A DNA stretch of 64,000 nt from an uncultured Lachnospiraceae bacterium (GTDB lineage: Bacteria; Bacillota; Clostridia; Lachnospirales; Lachnospiraceae). The stretch spans positions 1 to 64,000 of the forward strand of contig CAMWLG010000005.1 of assembly GCA_947175035.1 (NCBI GenBank). The letters are read 5' to 3'. A program made the position numbers and the translations under genes. Of the stretch, positions 9,188-16,723 are shown piece after piece (within the stretch, counting starts at the first letter, position 1; every line of letters starts with the position of its first letter). The notes below the pieces were generated by a model. The model saw only the letters and a program-made list of their open reading frames with translations. It was not told the DNA's origin and did no database searches.

Positions 9188-9922
9188 ATGGAATCTTCTA
9201 CATATTACAAATTGAATGTTGTTTTGAAAGATCTGCAAAGTGAAAGAAATCAGTTACAGGGACAAATTGATGAAAATAATTTGCATATTTACGAGACACA
9301 ATCTCTTGCATTGGAATTATTGGGAAAAGAAGAGGATGATTTTAAATTCTTTTCACCTAGAAAAATGAAAGATCTTCATAGGGATGAATTACAACAGTTT
9401 GATGTAAAAAAGAGTGAATATGTGGATAGAAATAAAGCTCTGGTTGCCCAGAGAGATAAATTGGACTCTATCATTGATGTGTTGTTGAAAGTATCTGAGG
9501 AATATGAAGAAGATAAGAAGATGAATGATAACTTTGATCATGGGGCAGAGGAAAAAATGTCCGATGATTTAGATAATGAAATGGAAGATGAAACAGATAG
9601 TGAAAAAGACAGTGAAGTACATGATGATTTGGACAGTGAGATATTCAGTGACTTGGATGATTGGAATATAGATGAGGAAACAGGTAGTGAGTCAAATGAA
9701 GATTGGAATTTGAGTGAACTTGATATTACTAAAGAGGATAAACAAAAAATTGCTGATTTTTTGCAAAATCATGTGGTAGATAATTTGTCTGATATAAAAC
9801 ACAAGATAGAACTGGGTGATAAATTTATTAGACAAGATCCAATGAGAACCAAACAAGAATTGACAGTTGTAAGTAAGAAACTGAGTAATATCATTGATAA
9901 TGTAAAGGAAAAATATATATAA
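9188..9922 (+). CDS. Degenerate DegS-like sensor-kinase fragment without catalytic parts
   Basis: A 244-residue soluble protein. Residues about 5-105 form a coiled-coil region resembling the N-terminal sensor of DegS-type kinases of Lachnospiraceae (YYKLNVVLKDLQSERNQL, FFSPRKMKDLH). Residues about 110-190 are extremely acidic. The end (DNLSDIKHKIELGDKFIRQD, then ELTVVSKKLSNIIDNVK) resembles the HisKA_3 dimerisation helices. However, the LHD phosphoacceptor motif reads LQN, and there is no ATPase domain. AAAGGAG sits 7 bp before the ATG at 9188. It may be a regulatory dimerisation partner or a decayed kinase. The family assignment is by pattern only. Confidence 0.55.
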   Translation: MESSTYYKLNVVLKDLQSERNQLQGQIDENNLHIYETQSLALELLGKEEDDFKFFSPRKMKDLHRDELQQFDVKKSEYVDRNKALVAQRDKLDSIIDVLLKVSEEYEEDKKMNDNFDHGAEEKMSDDLDNEMEDETDSEKDSEVHDDLDSEIFSDLDDWNIDEETGSESNEDWNLSELDITKEDKQKIADFLQNHVVDNLSDIKHKIELGDKFIRQDPMRTKQELTVVSKKLSNIIDNVKEKYI

Positions 9923-9954
9923 AATTTGAAATTTTTATAGGAGATATATATAAT

Positions 9955-10185
9955 ATGGAAAAAATGGTTGAAAGTGTTGGATTAACAATTCATTGCATGG
10001 ATGGGCGGATGAAAGAAATCCCTCTTGAAATATGGCAAGTTAATATTATTTGCCAAATACTCGGCATCATTGTAAGATTGCCTAATTTGGACGACTATGA
10101 AATGGCATCAGAAGATAGTGTAAACGAACGTATGGAAATTTATTATAATGCAATCAAGAGTATGGCAGAAAGAGAAGAAAGTTGA
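9955..10185 (+). CDS. Small conserved-looking protein of unknown function
   Basis: 76 residues, not recognised. It starts MEKMVESVGLTIHCMDGRMK, has a hydrophobic central stretch (VNIICQILGIIVRL) and an acidic end (AEREES). AGGAG is upstream of the ATG at 9955 (about 12 bp away). It follows the DegS-like fragment by 32 bp and is probably co-transcribed with it. The central stretch is too short and too close to charged residues to call a membrane segment. Confidence 0.55.
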   Translation: MEKMVESVGLTIHCMDGRMKEIPLEIWQVNIICQILGIIVRLPNLDDYEMASEDSVNERMEIYYNAIKSMAEREES

Positions 10186-10258
10186 ATATAGATGAAACTA
10201 TTACTGTTGAAAAAATCTTATTTTTTGTAGATTCTGAGGATCTTATGGAGGAACATGA

Positions 10259-11104
10259 GTGAAGAAAAAGTTAAAAATAATTATATTATCAGTAATATTA
10301 ACTGTGCTTGTAATTTGGACTGTTTGGTGCAATGTAACTGTTGGCGTTACACATTATACAGTTGTGAGCAACAGGCTTCCAGTTGCCTTTGACCATTACA
10401 AAATAGCCGTTATATCTGATTTACATAATGCTGAGTTTGGCGAAAACAATAGTAGTCTGATTTCTCTTATTAAAAATGAGAAACCGGACATGATTGCCAT
10501 AACTGGAGATTTGATAGATTCCAATAGAACTGACATTGAAATAGCAGAGAATCTTGTAAAAAAGCTTGTTGAAATTGCTCCCTGCTACTATGTAACAGGG
10601 AATCATGAGGCATGGATTGGTGAACAATATCAAGATTTAGAGGATAAACTACTTGATATAGGTGTAGTTATTTTTCATGATAACACAGAACAATTGGTAA
10701 AGAATAACGAAATAATACAACTTGCTGGTTTGGATGATCCCGACTTTACAGACAGAAATTCTTCCATTCAGGAAAGTATGCTGAAGACCAAACTCGACAA
10801 TATGAATCTGACGGAGAATTATTGTGTATTACTTTCTCACAGACCGGAAGTCTTTAATGCCTATGTGTCTGAAAATATTGATTTGGTATTAAGTGGTCAT
10901 GCTCACGGTGGACAGTTTCGCTTACCCTTTATCGGTGGATTGATCGCACCCAATCAAGGCTTTTTTCCAAAATACGATGCTGGAGAATACTTTGAAAAAA
11001 ATACGACTATGATTGTGAGCAGAGGTATTGGAAATAGTATTATTCCAATTCGATTTAATAACAGACCGGAAGTAGTTATTGTTGAATTAACTTGTAATAA
11101 ATAG
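10259..11104 (+). CDS. Membrane-anchored metallophosphoesterase (YkuE/YaeI-like)
   Basis: A calcineurin-like phosphoesterase of 281 residues anchored by one N-terminal helix (LKIIILSVILTVLVIWTVW), with the catalytic domain probably outside. The metal-binding motifs are in order: ISDLHNAEFG, ITGDLID, VTGNHEAW, LLSHRPE and LSGHAHGGQFRLP. This set matches the YkuE/YaeI type, some members of which act on lipid headgroups. The substrate here is unknown. It starts with GTG at 10259, chosen for the GGAGG 8 bp upstream. It ends just before a parS-containing terminator. Confidence 0.88.
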   Translation: MKKKLKIIILSVILTVLVIWTVWCNVTVGVTHYTVVSNRLPVAFDHYKIAVISDLHNAEFGENNSSLISLIKNEKPDMIAITGDLIDSNRTDIEIAENLVKKLVEIAPCYYVTGNHEAWIGEQYQDLEDKLLDIGVVIFHDNTEQLVKNNEIIQLAGLDDPDFTDRNSSIQESMLKTKLDNMNLTENYCVLLSHRPEVFNAYVSENIDLVLSGHAHGGQFRLPFIGGLIAPNQGFFPKYDAGEYFEKNTTMIVSRGIGNSIIPIRFNNRPEVVIVELTCNK

Positions 11105-11107
11105 ATT

Positions 11108-11143
11108 AAAAGCAAATGTTTCACGTGAAACATTTGCTTTTTT
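11108..11143. terminator. Perfect 34-bp palindromic terminator containing parS
   Basis: Bases 11108-11141 form a perfect palindrome (17-nt arms without a spacer), followed by further T residues to 11143 and preceded by A residues, so it can terminate in both directions between the convergent phosphoesterase and FakA-like genes. The middle 16 bp is an exact parS site. Confidence 0.75.
11117..11132. promoter_or_regulatory. parS: parS site 1 (ParB binding site)
   Basis: TGTTTCACGTGAAACA is an exact match to the 16-bp parS consensus of Firmicutes. Spo0J/ParB loads here as a CTP-dependent clamp, and SMC/condensin is recruited. It lies 4 kb upstream of parB in this window, as expected for the origin region. 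Confidence 0.95.
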
Positions 11144-11165
11144 GTAGAATTTGGACACAAGATAA

Positions 11166-11181
11166 TGTTTCACGTGAAACA
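11166..11181. promoter_or_regulatory. parS: parS site 2 (ParB binding site)
   Basis: A second exact TGTTTCACGTGAAACA, 49 bp from the first. Two GTGAAACA half sites follow at 11211-11218 and 11234-11241, so the 130-bp interval before 11250 is a small ParB-loading cluster. Confidence 0.95.
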
Positions 11182-11249
11182 TTGTGACCCAAGATATTGT
11201 GAATAAAAGCGTGAAACATTCTATATTTAAGGCGTGAAACATTTAAAAC

Positions 11250-11501
11250 TCAACCTTGAAGCCCTCTAGCCTGGCGATCCATGTCTTCAATAACAATATC
11301 ATATATTTCTCCAAGAGTAGAACAATACTCAAGCAATTTCCAGGGCTCATTGGTATGAAAATGTATTTTGATTAACTCTTCATCACCTACTGCCAGAAGG
11401 CAATCTCCCTTAAAATTCTCAGTAATATATTCATTAATTACATCTTCGTCAAGATCCTCTCCCTCCAATAGTAATTGAGTATCATATTTAAATTCTAGCA
11501 T
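11250..11501 (-). CDS. Stand-alone FakA C-terminal-like small protein
   Basis: 83 residues resembling the C-terminal module of the fatty-acid kinase FakA/YloV family (kinase to dihydroxyacetone kinase): GDCLLAVGDEELIKIHFHTN then GEIYDIVIEDMDRQ. The kinase and linker domains are absent, so it cannot phosphorylate by itself; small proteins of this form are seen in Lachnospiraceae. The start at 11501 is chosen because GAAAGGAG precedes it; a start at 11519 adds six residues. It is downstream of the NUDIX gene on the same strand, 25 bp away. Confidence 0.7.
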   Translation of the reverse strand: MLEFKYDTQLLLEGEDLDEDVINEYITENFKGDCLLAVGDEELIKIHFHTNEPWKLLEYCSTLGEIYDIVIEDMDRQARGLQG

Positions 11502-11526
11502 GTACGTATCTCCTTTCAATTAATAA

Positions 11527-11964
11527 TCATTTTTCTTTTTTAAAAGTATTCCAGCATTGCTCCAAAGCCCAATTTTGCATTTCCAAAAACATCTTGCCCC
11601 TAAGATTATCATAATCCATCCATATAAGTTTATGGTCAGATTCAATTGGAGGTTGTTTCTGCTCAACCAATTCTCCTAAATAGTACGTTTGAATTGGATG
11701 AAAATAACATATTTCAGAATGTTTTGTATAAGTTTCTGCTGAGCACACTTTCTTCTTTATCAAAACAGAATACCCTATCTCCTCCAAACATTCTCGTATA
11801 ATGCACAATGTATCTGTTTCTTCGTTATCAATTCCCCCACCCAAGAAGAAAAGACCTTTCGATGTTTGTACAATTCCAATGCAATTATTTTTTATAGGAA
11901 TTAAATATGCCCCCTTTCTATGTACATATTCAACACCCTTGTTTGTTCCAAATATCTTATGCAT
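11527..11964 (-). CDS. NUDIX hydrolase
   Basis: A 145-residue hydrolase of nucleoside diphosphates linked to another moiety; the substrate is unknown. The Nudix box G-x5-E-x7-R-E-x2-E-E-x-G is complete, from GGIDNEETDTLCIIREC through LEEIGY. The N-terminus FGTNKGVEYVHRKGAYLIPI is typical of small MutT-like proteins. The start is set at 11964: ATG one base after the TGA of the preceding gene with GGAG 8 bp upstream, implying translational coupling. Longer starts exist (to 12039) but overlap that gene. Confidence 0.85.
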   Translation of the reverse strand: MHKIFGTNKGVEYVHRKGAYLIPIKNNCIGIVQTSKGLFFLGGGIDNEETDTLCIIRECLEEIGYSVLIKKKVCSAETYTKHSEICYFHPIQTYYLGELVEQKQPPIESDHKLIWMDYDNLRGKMFLEMQNWALEQCWNTFKKEK

Positions 11965-11965
11965 T

Positions 11966-12268
11966 TCAATTATCTCCATCAACGGAAAGTGATCGCTTTC
12001 TAATAATCCAATCATCATTTTGCGACTCTCTTTCCGCATAGTAGCCGCAAGGCATATCTTTTAAAACACTAACAGAATTATCCAAATCAAAAGCATATTT
12101 TAGAGATACTATTCTTCCTTCGCTTATTTCATGTGTCTTTCCACATAAAAATTGCCACATTCCGTCATCGTCATCATGTGATACATATAGAATAGGTGCT
12201 TGACCCTCCATTATATGACAACAAATAATTGTAGCTGTATTGGGTGGATCATAAAAAGGAAATTCCAT
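11966..12268 (-). CDS. Small soluble protein, possibly DUF2185/Imm33-like
   Basis: 100 residues. The pattern ATIICCHIMEG, ILYVSHDDDDGMWQFLCG, RIVSLKYAFDLDNSV and MPCGYYAERE recalls DUF2185 (Imm33-type) proteins, which have a DSGWRF-like core, but the match is loose and I give it as a possibility only. TAGGAG precedes the ATG at 12268. It is first of a three-gene minus-strand operon with the NUDIX and FakA-like genes. Confidence 0.6.
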   Translation of the reverse strand: MEFPFYDPPNTATIICCHIMEGQAPILYVSHDDDDGMWQFLCGKTHEISEGRIVSLKYAFDLDNSVSVLKDMPCGYYAERESQNDDWIIRKRSLSVDGDN

Positions 12269-12450
12269 ATCTATTACTCCTATCAAATCCTAATTTGTTA
12301 GTACAATTATAACCGATTTTTAATGGACACACAATGACTCTTTGCAAAAGAAAAATCGTGCGGACTCTTACTATTGCTGAATAAAAATGGACATGCTATA
12401 ATATAAAGCGTTACAACAAACAAATTTTGTGTACCGGAATGAGAGTGGAT

Positions 12451-14106
12451 ATGACAAAGCTGTTTGAAGATATAAAGTGGTTTCTCCGACAAAAAATATA
12501 CATAATAATTCTTTCTCTGACCGCAATTTGTAGTTATGGCTACGCGATTGTTCAACCCAGTATCGGAATTGATGATACAGCAGTGGGTCTTTATTTGGAA
12601 GATGGCTTAGAGGTCGTGATGGGCAGATGGACTATTTTCCTGCTCAACAAAATGTTTCACGTGTCAGATTTTGCACCCTTTATGCCTGAACTTGTAGGTG
12701 TGATTTTCCTGATGATTGCAGCCACACTTTTCAATGTGCTTCTTCGGCGCTTGACAAACAATAAAGTAGGAGTTCTGGTTTCCACAATTTTCGCCTGTGT
12801 GTTTGTCTCCAATCCAATTATCAGCGAGGTTTTTATTTATTATTATCATGACGGTGTAGGGTTTGGTTATATCATGACGGCTCTCTCTCTGTTGGCTTTT
12901 CAGGATGGAATCAACAAAAGCGGCAGACAAAAAATATTGTCCTTTCTGTCCAGCCTCCTTTGTATATGGGTTGCGGTTGGCTGCTATGAATCTTTTCTGA
13001 TCTTATATATTCTTGGAATCCTTGTGGTTATGTTTTTGTGGGGGATGACAGGAAAAGTGAAAAGATTAAGTTTTCAATCTGTTCTTGGATATTTGGCGAC
13101 AGGGGCAGTGATTACGGTTCTTTGTGTGTTACTTCGCAGCATTATGATTTTCCTCATGACACAGATTTTTGGACTGCATGGAGTCTTGGATCAGGTAAGA
13201 CAGGAACAGCGCAGTCTCTCAGAAGTTTTGCTTTTGTTCCAAGAGGGCGGTATGGATTATCTAATTATGTTGGTAAAACGTTTTTGGATTGTATATCATA
13301 TCAATGCTCTAGTTTATTTACCTGTGACAGTTTATGAATTTGCGGTTTTTTGTTTCGGATTGGGAAGTGTGATCCTGGCAGTGAAGAAACGCAGTCTCTG
13401 GTATCCTGTACTTTTTGTTGGAATGCTTGTTGCTCCCTTCTTGTTGACTCTGGCGGAAATGCATGTTACTTATTATCGTTCCTGCCAGTATCTTCCATTC
13501 TTTTCAGCAGCGGGTGTCTGGCTGTTCTGTTATGGATTGACACAATGGAAGCATTATGGTAAATGGGTTTCTGTTATCATGCTTTTCCTGTCAATCTTAA
13601 TCGTATGGAATCAGGCGGAGTTTATGAATCGCAATTTCTATATGGATTATAAGAAATACGAAACTACAAAGGAAATGTTGTGTGAGATTGCTTATGAGAT
13701 AGAAAGGGATTACGGGACAAATACACCTGTGATTTTTACAGGTCATTACAACACACCTTATGCGTTGACCGAGGATTATTATGTGTCCTATGGTTCTTGG
13801 CAGTTTCGTTGGATCGTCATTCTTACGGATTGGATTGATCCGCATCTGAAGGAAAAATATTATTCGCAATGGGGCTACAGCTATATCGGTGAGGCGAACT
13901 ACTCTATGGTTCAATGGGCGTTTGACGCTTTTGACGGAACCAATGGTCAGATGATGAATTTTTTGAAAATGCATGGTCACTCTTTTCCCATGGTCACTGA
14001 TTTAGAGGTGATCAAAGAGGCAAATGAAATTGGTGATCAAATGCCAAAATGGCCAGCGAAGGGTTCCATCATACAGCGGGATGGATATATTTTAGTGCAC
14101 ATATAA
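12451..14106 (+). CDS. GtrII-like glucosyltransferase membrane protein
   Basis: About 551 residues with roughly ten hydrophobic segments. The N-terminal pattern PSIGIDDTAVGLYLEDGLE followed by GRWTIFLLNKM resembles the Glucos_trans_II (GtrII) family, whose Asp-rich first loop is thought to hold the active site for transfer of a lipid-linked sugar to surface polysaccharide. A C-terminal extracellular region follows the last segment (from about 400). The start is uncertain among TTG 12427, ATG 12439 and ATG 12451. It stands alone, with no glycan cluster nearby. A degenerate parS lies inside it at 12653-12668. Confidence 0.7.
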   Translation: MTKLFEDIKWFLRQKIYIIILSLTAICSYGYAIVQPSIGIDDTAVGLYLEDGLEVVMGRWTIFLLNKMFHVSDFAPFMPELVGVIFLMIAATLFNVLLRRLTNNKVGVLVSTIFACVFVSNPIISEVFIYYYHDGVGFGYIMTALSLLAFQDGINKSGRQKILSFLSSLLCIWVAVGCYESFLILYILGILVVMFLWGMTGKVKRLSFQSVLGYLATGAVITVLCVLLRSIMIFLMTQIFGLHGVLDQVRQEQRSLSEVLLLFQEGGMDYLIMLVKRFWIVYHINALVYLPVTVYEFAVFCFGLGSVILAVKKRSLWYPVLFVGMLVAPFLLTLAEMHVTYYRSCQYLPFFSAAGVWLFCYGLTQWKHYGKWVSVIMLFLSILIVWNQAEFMNRNFYMDYKKYETTKEMLCEIAYEIERDYGTNTPVIFTGHYNTPYALTEDYYVSYGSWQFRWIVILTDWIDPHLKEKYYSQWGYSYIGEANYSMVQWAFDAFDGTNGQMMNFLKMHGHSFPMVTDLEVIKEANEIGDQMPKWPAKGSIIQRDGYILVHI

Positions 14107-14135
14107 TTGTTATTTTTCACCCTAGCCATGAAACA

Positions 14136-14268
14136 ACTTCAGGTGGATAATCGTTTCTAGTAGGGTCGTCTGAAAACGTCGGTGCTTAGCGAGGAACGAG
14201 CTTAGCATCCGTTACGTTTTCAATCGAGCGAGAGCGTGCCCTATTAGAAATGATTATCCACCTGAAGT
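14136..14268 (+). repeat. Structured intergenic element, copy 2
   Basis: Arms of 30 nt at 14136-14165 and 14239-14268 pair with only two exceptions, both G-T. The core between them is the reverse complement of the core at 3001-3100 in copy 1. Inside, TGAAAACGT (14171-14179) pairs with ACGTTTTCA (14214-14222), enclosing a GCTTAGC/GCTTAGC hairpin. Both exceptions are G-U pairs if the plus strand is transcribed. Flanks at about 14110-14126 and 14279-14299 are also partly complementary. It fills the gap between the GtrII-like gene and parA. The rest of the gap to 14421 holds a TATAAT at 14356-14361, a likely parA -10 box. Confidence 0.6.
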
Positions 14269-14420
14269 GTCCCGTGCTGGCTACTCTGTGAAAAGTATCA
14301 ATAAGTTAATTGCTTAATTTTAATTCTTTAGGTAGATATCTGAAATAATTCATGCTATAATGGTACACGTGAAAAACTGATTGAAATGAAAATCCCAAAG
14401 ATGAAAGGTGAAGACAAAAT

Positions 14421-15185
14421 ATGGGAAGAACAATAGCAATAGCAAATCAAAAGGGTGGTGTAGGTAAGACTACCACATCCATTAATTTATCGGCGGCTCT
14501 GGCTATGAAGGGGAAGAAAGTCCTTGTGATTGACACTGACCCTCAGGGCAATACTACCAGCGGATTTGGAATTGACAAGAATGATTTGGAGGATACTATC
14601 TATGAATTGATTCTTGGAGAATGTTCCATCAGTGATTGTATTATTAAGGATGTCATTCACAATGTGTCGGTCGTTCCTTCCAATGTGAATCTTGCGGCGG
14701 CGGAGATTGAATTGATTGGTGTGGAGCGCAAGGAGTACATATTAAAAAATGAAGTAGACTATGTAAAGGACAGTTTTGACTACATTATCATTGATTGTCC
14801 CCCCTCTTTGAACATGCTGACCATCAATGCCATGACAACGGCTGACAGTGTGATCGTGCCGATTCAATGTGAGTATTATGCATTGGAGGGTTTGAGCCAA
14901 TTGATTCATACAGTGAATCTGGTGAAGGAGCGTTTGAATCCAGCTTTGGATATGGATGGCGTGGTTTTCACCATGTACGATTCCCGCACCAATCTCTCTA
15001 TGCAGGTGGTAGACAATGTGAAAGCAAATTTGAAATCACATATTTTTGATACCATGATTCCGAGAAATATCCGATTGGCGGAAGCGCCCAGCCATGGGAT
15101 GCCTATTACAAGATACGATGCCAAGTCAGCCGGCGCGGAGGCATATTTGAATCTGGCGGATGAAGTGATCAATTACAGAGGCTAA
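14421..15185 (+). CDS. parA: Chromosome partitioning ATPase ParA (Soj)
   Basis: A 254-residue Walker-type ATPase that with ParB/parS helps segregate origins and, in Firmicutes, modulates DnaA. The deviant Walker A KGGVGKTT is at residues about 11-18, DTDPQGNTTSG at about 41-51, and the Walker B-like YIIIDCPPSLNML at about 117-129. Length and motifs match chromosomal Soj, not the longer plasmid type. It is 56 bp upstream of parB in one operon. Confidence 0.95.
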   Translation: MGRTIAIANQKGGVGKTTTSINLSAALAMKGKKVLVIDTDPQGNTTSGFGIDKNDLEDTIYELILGECSISDCIIKDVIHNVSVVPSNVNLAAAEIELIGVERKEYILKNEVDYVKDSFDYIIIDCPPSLNMLTINAMTTADSVIVPIQCEYYALEGLSQLIHTVNLVKERLNPALDMDGVVFTMYDSRTNLSMQVVDNVKANLKSHIFDTMIPRNIRLAEAPSHGMPITRYDAKSAGAEAYLNLADEVINYRG

Positions 15186-15241
15186 ATGACACTGTTGTCA
15201 TAACTATAAACTTACCAAATGGAAGATAAGGAGAAAAGTGT

Positions 15242-16144
15242 ATGGCGCCAAAGGGACAGAGAGGATTGGGAAAAGGGCTTGATTCCCTGATCCCCGATAC
15301 AATTGGAGAGGAAAAGAACAAGAAAAAAGAATCACCTGCAGCAGAGAATCAGCCATCAGGGGAGAAGGGAACTATGGTAAAGATTACCATGGTGGAACCC
15401 AACAGGGAGCAGCCCCGCAAAAATTTTGACGAGGATTCCCTGCAGGAGCTTGCAGATTCTATCAAGCAGTTTGGTCTGCTGCAGCCGATCTTGGTTCAGG
15501 ATCGAAAGGATCACTATGAGATCATCGCCGGCGAGCGCAGATGGCGCGCATCCCGTATGGCAGGTCTGCAGGAAGTGCCGGTGATCATCCGCAATTATAC
15601 AGAGCAGGAGATTGTGGAGATTTCCCTGATTGAGAATATCCAGCGTGAGGATTTGAATCCGATTGAAGAGGCGCAGGCATACAAACGTCTGCTCACGGAA
15701 TTTAATTTAAAACAGGACGAGGTGGCGGAGCGTGTGTCTAAGAGCCGGGCGGCAGTCACCAATTCTATCAGATTGTTGAAGCTCTCGGACGAAGTCCAGC
15801 AGATGGTGATTGATGATATGATTTCCACGGGTCATGCAAGAGCCCTTCTGGCAATTGACGATCCCGAGGAACAATATAATCTGGCACAGAAAATATTTGA
15901 CGAAAAGCTCAGTGTCCGCGACGTGGAGAAGCTGATGAAGAATCTTCACAAGACCGCAAAGGTGAAAAAGCCGGATGATGAGACCATGCAGGCAATTTAT
16001 CAGGATATTGAAGAGAAGCTAAAGAGACGCCTCAGCACGAAAGTCACCGTGACTCCCAAAGGTGAGGGAGCAGGTAAAATTGAGATTGAATTTTACAATC
16101 ACGACGACTTGGACAGGCTGATTGATTTGATGGGAGAAAAATAA
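15242..16144 (+). CDS. parB: Chromosome partitioning protein ParB (Spo0J)
   Basis: A 300-residue CTP-dependent DNA clamp that loads at parS. It starts MAPKGQRGLGKGLDSLIP, the usual ParA-stimulating N-terminus. The ParB/Srx CTPase domain is clear: NREQPRKNFDEDSLQELADS, then IAGERRWRASRMAGLQEVPV (GERRWR motif) and ENIQREDLNPIEEAQAY. The helix-turn-helix is about 165-190 (LKQDEVAERVSKSRAAVTNS). Its targets at 11117 and 11166 are exact. There is no Noc paralogue in the window. ParB ends 1 bp before the DUF4446 gene. Confidence 0.96.
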   Translation: MAPKGQRGLGKGLDSLIPDTIGEEKNKKKESPAAENQPSGEKGTMVKITMVEPNREQPRKNFDEDSLQELADSIKQFGLLQPILVQDRKDHYEIIAGERRWRASRMAGLQEVPVIIRNYTEQEIVEISLIENIQREDLNPIEEAQAYKRLLTEFNLKQDEVAERVSKSRAAVTNSIRLLKLSDEVQQMVIDDMISTGHARALLAIDDPEEQYNLAQKIFDEKLSVRDVEKLMKNLHKTAKVKKPDDETMQAIYQDIEEKLKRRLSTKVTVTPKGEGAGKIEIEFYNHDDLDRLIDLMGEK

Positions 16145-16145
16145 A

Positions 16146-16667
16146 ATGAATACAAGCTTATTGGAGCAGATGGGTCTCGCCGGACTGGATTTGGGCATCT
16201 TGGTGATTGGTCTGGGTGTGGCGATTGTACTGTTGCTGATTGTACTGATTCTTCTGATTGTGCAGATCAGAAAGACGAGTAAGCTGGCGAAACGGCTGGA
16301 CAAATTTACCACGGGAAAAGACGGAAAAAGTCTGGAAGAGGATATTGCATCACTTTTTGAAGATAATCAATATTTAAAAAATACCGTGGACACACACCGC
16401 AAGGATATCCGCACACTCTTTAAGAAGGCGGAGCTCGCTTACCAGAAAATGGGTCTGGTAAAATATGACGCTTTCAGTCAGATGGGAGGACAGCTTAGTT
16501 TCTGTCTGGCAATGTTGGATGAAAATAACAATGGATTCATTTTGAATTCTGTACATAGCACGGAAGGGTGTTATTCCTATACGAAGGAGATTCAAAATGG
16601 AGAGTGTTCCCTGTCACTTGGCAAGGAGGAGGAAGAAGCGCTGAATATTGCCATGGGTGGGAATTAA
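16146..16667 (+). CDS. DUF4446 membrane-anchored protein
   Basis: 173 residues of the DUF4446 family that follows parB in many Clostridia; function unknown. One N-terminal membrane helix (about 15-42, LDLGILVIGLGVAIVLLLIV) is followed by a cytoplasmic-type domain with the conserved KMGLVKYDAFSQMGGQLSF and LDENNNGFILNSVHS. Translation is probably coupled to parB (1-bp gap). The link to chromosome segregation is by neighbourhood only. Confidence 0.88.
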   Translation: MNTSLLEQMGLAGLDLGILVIGLGVAIVLLLIVLILLIVQIRKTSKLAKRLDKFTTGKDGKSLEEDIASLFEDNQYLKNTVDTHRKDIRTLFKKAELAYQKMGLVKYDAFSQMGGQLSFCLAMLDENNNGFILNSVHSTEGCYSYTKEIQNGECSLSLGKEEEEALNIAMGGN

Positions 16668-16723
16668 TAAACCGACATTTATAAGATTTCAATATGCCGC
16701 GGATGCGGCAGGAGGAGGAGAAC

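Noticed and set aside
14252-14262. DnaA box in the structured element (TTATCCACC)
   Set aside because: One mismatch to TTATCCACA, no cluster of boxes and no AT-rich unwinding region; the base pairing of the arms explains the sequence.
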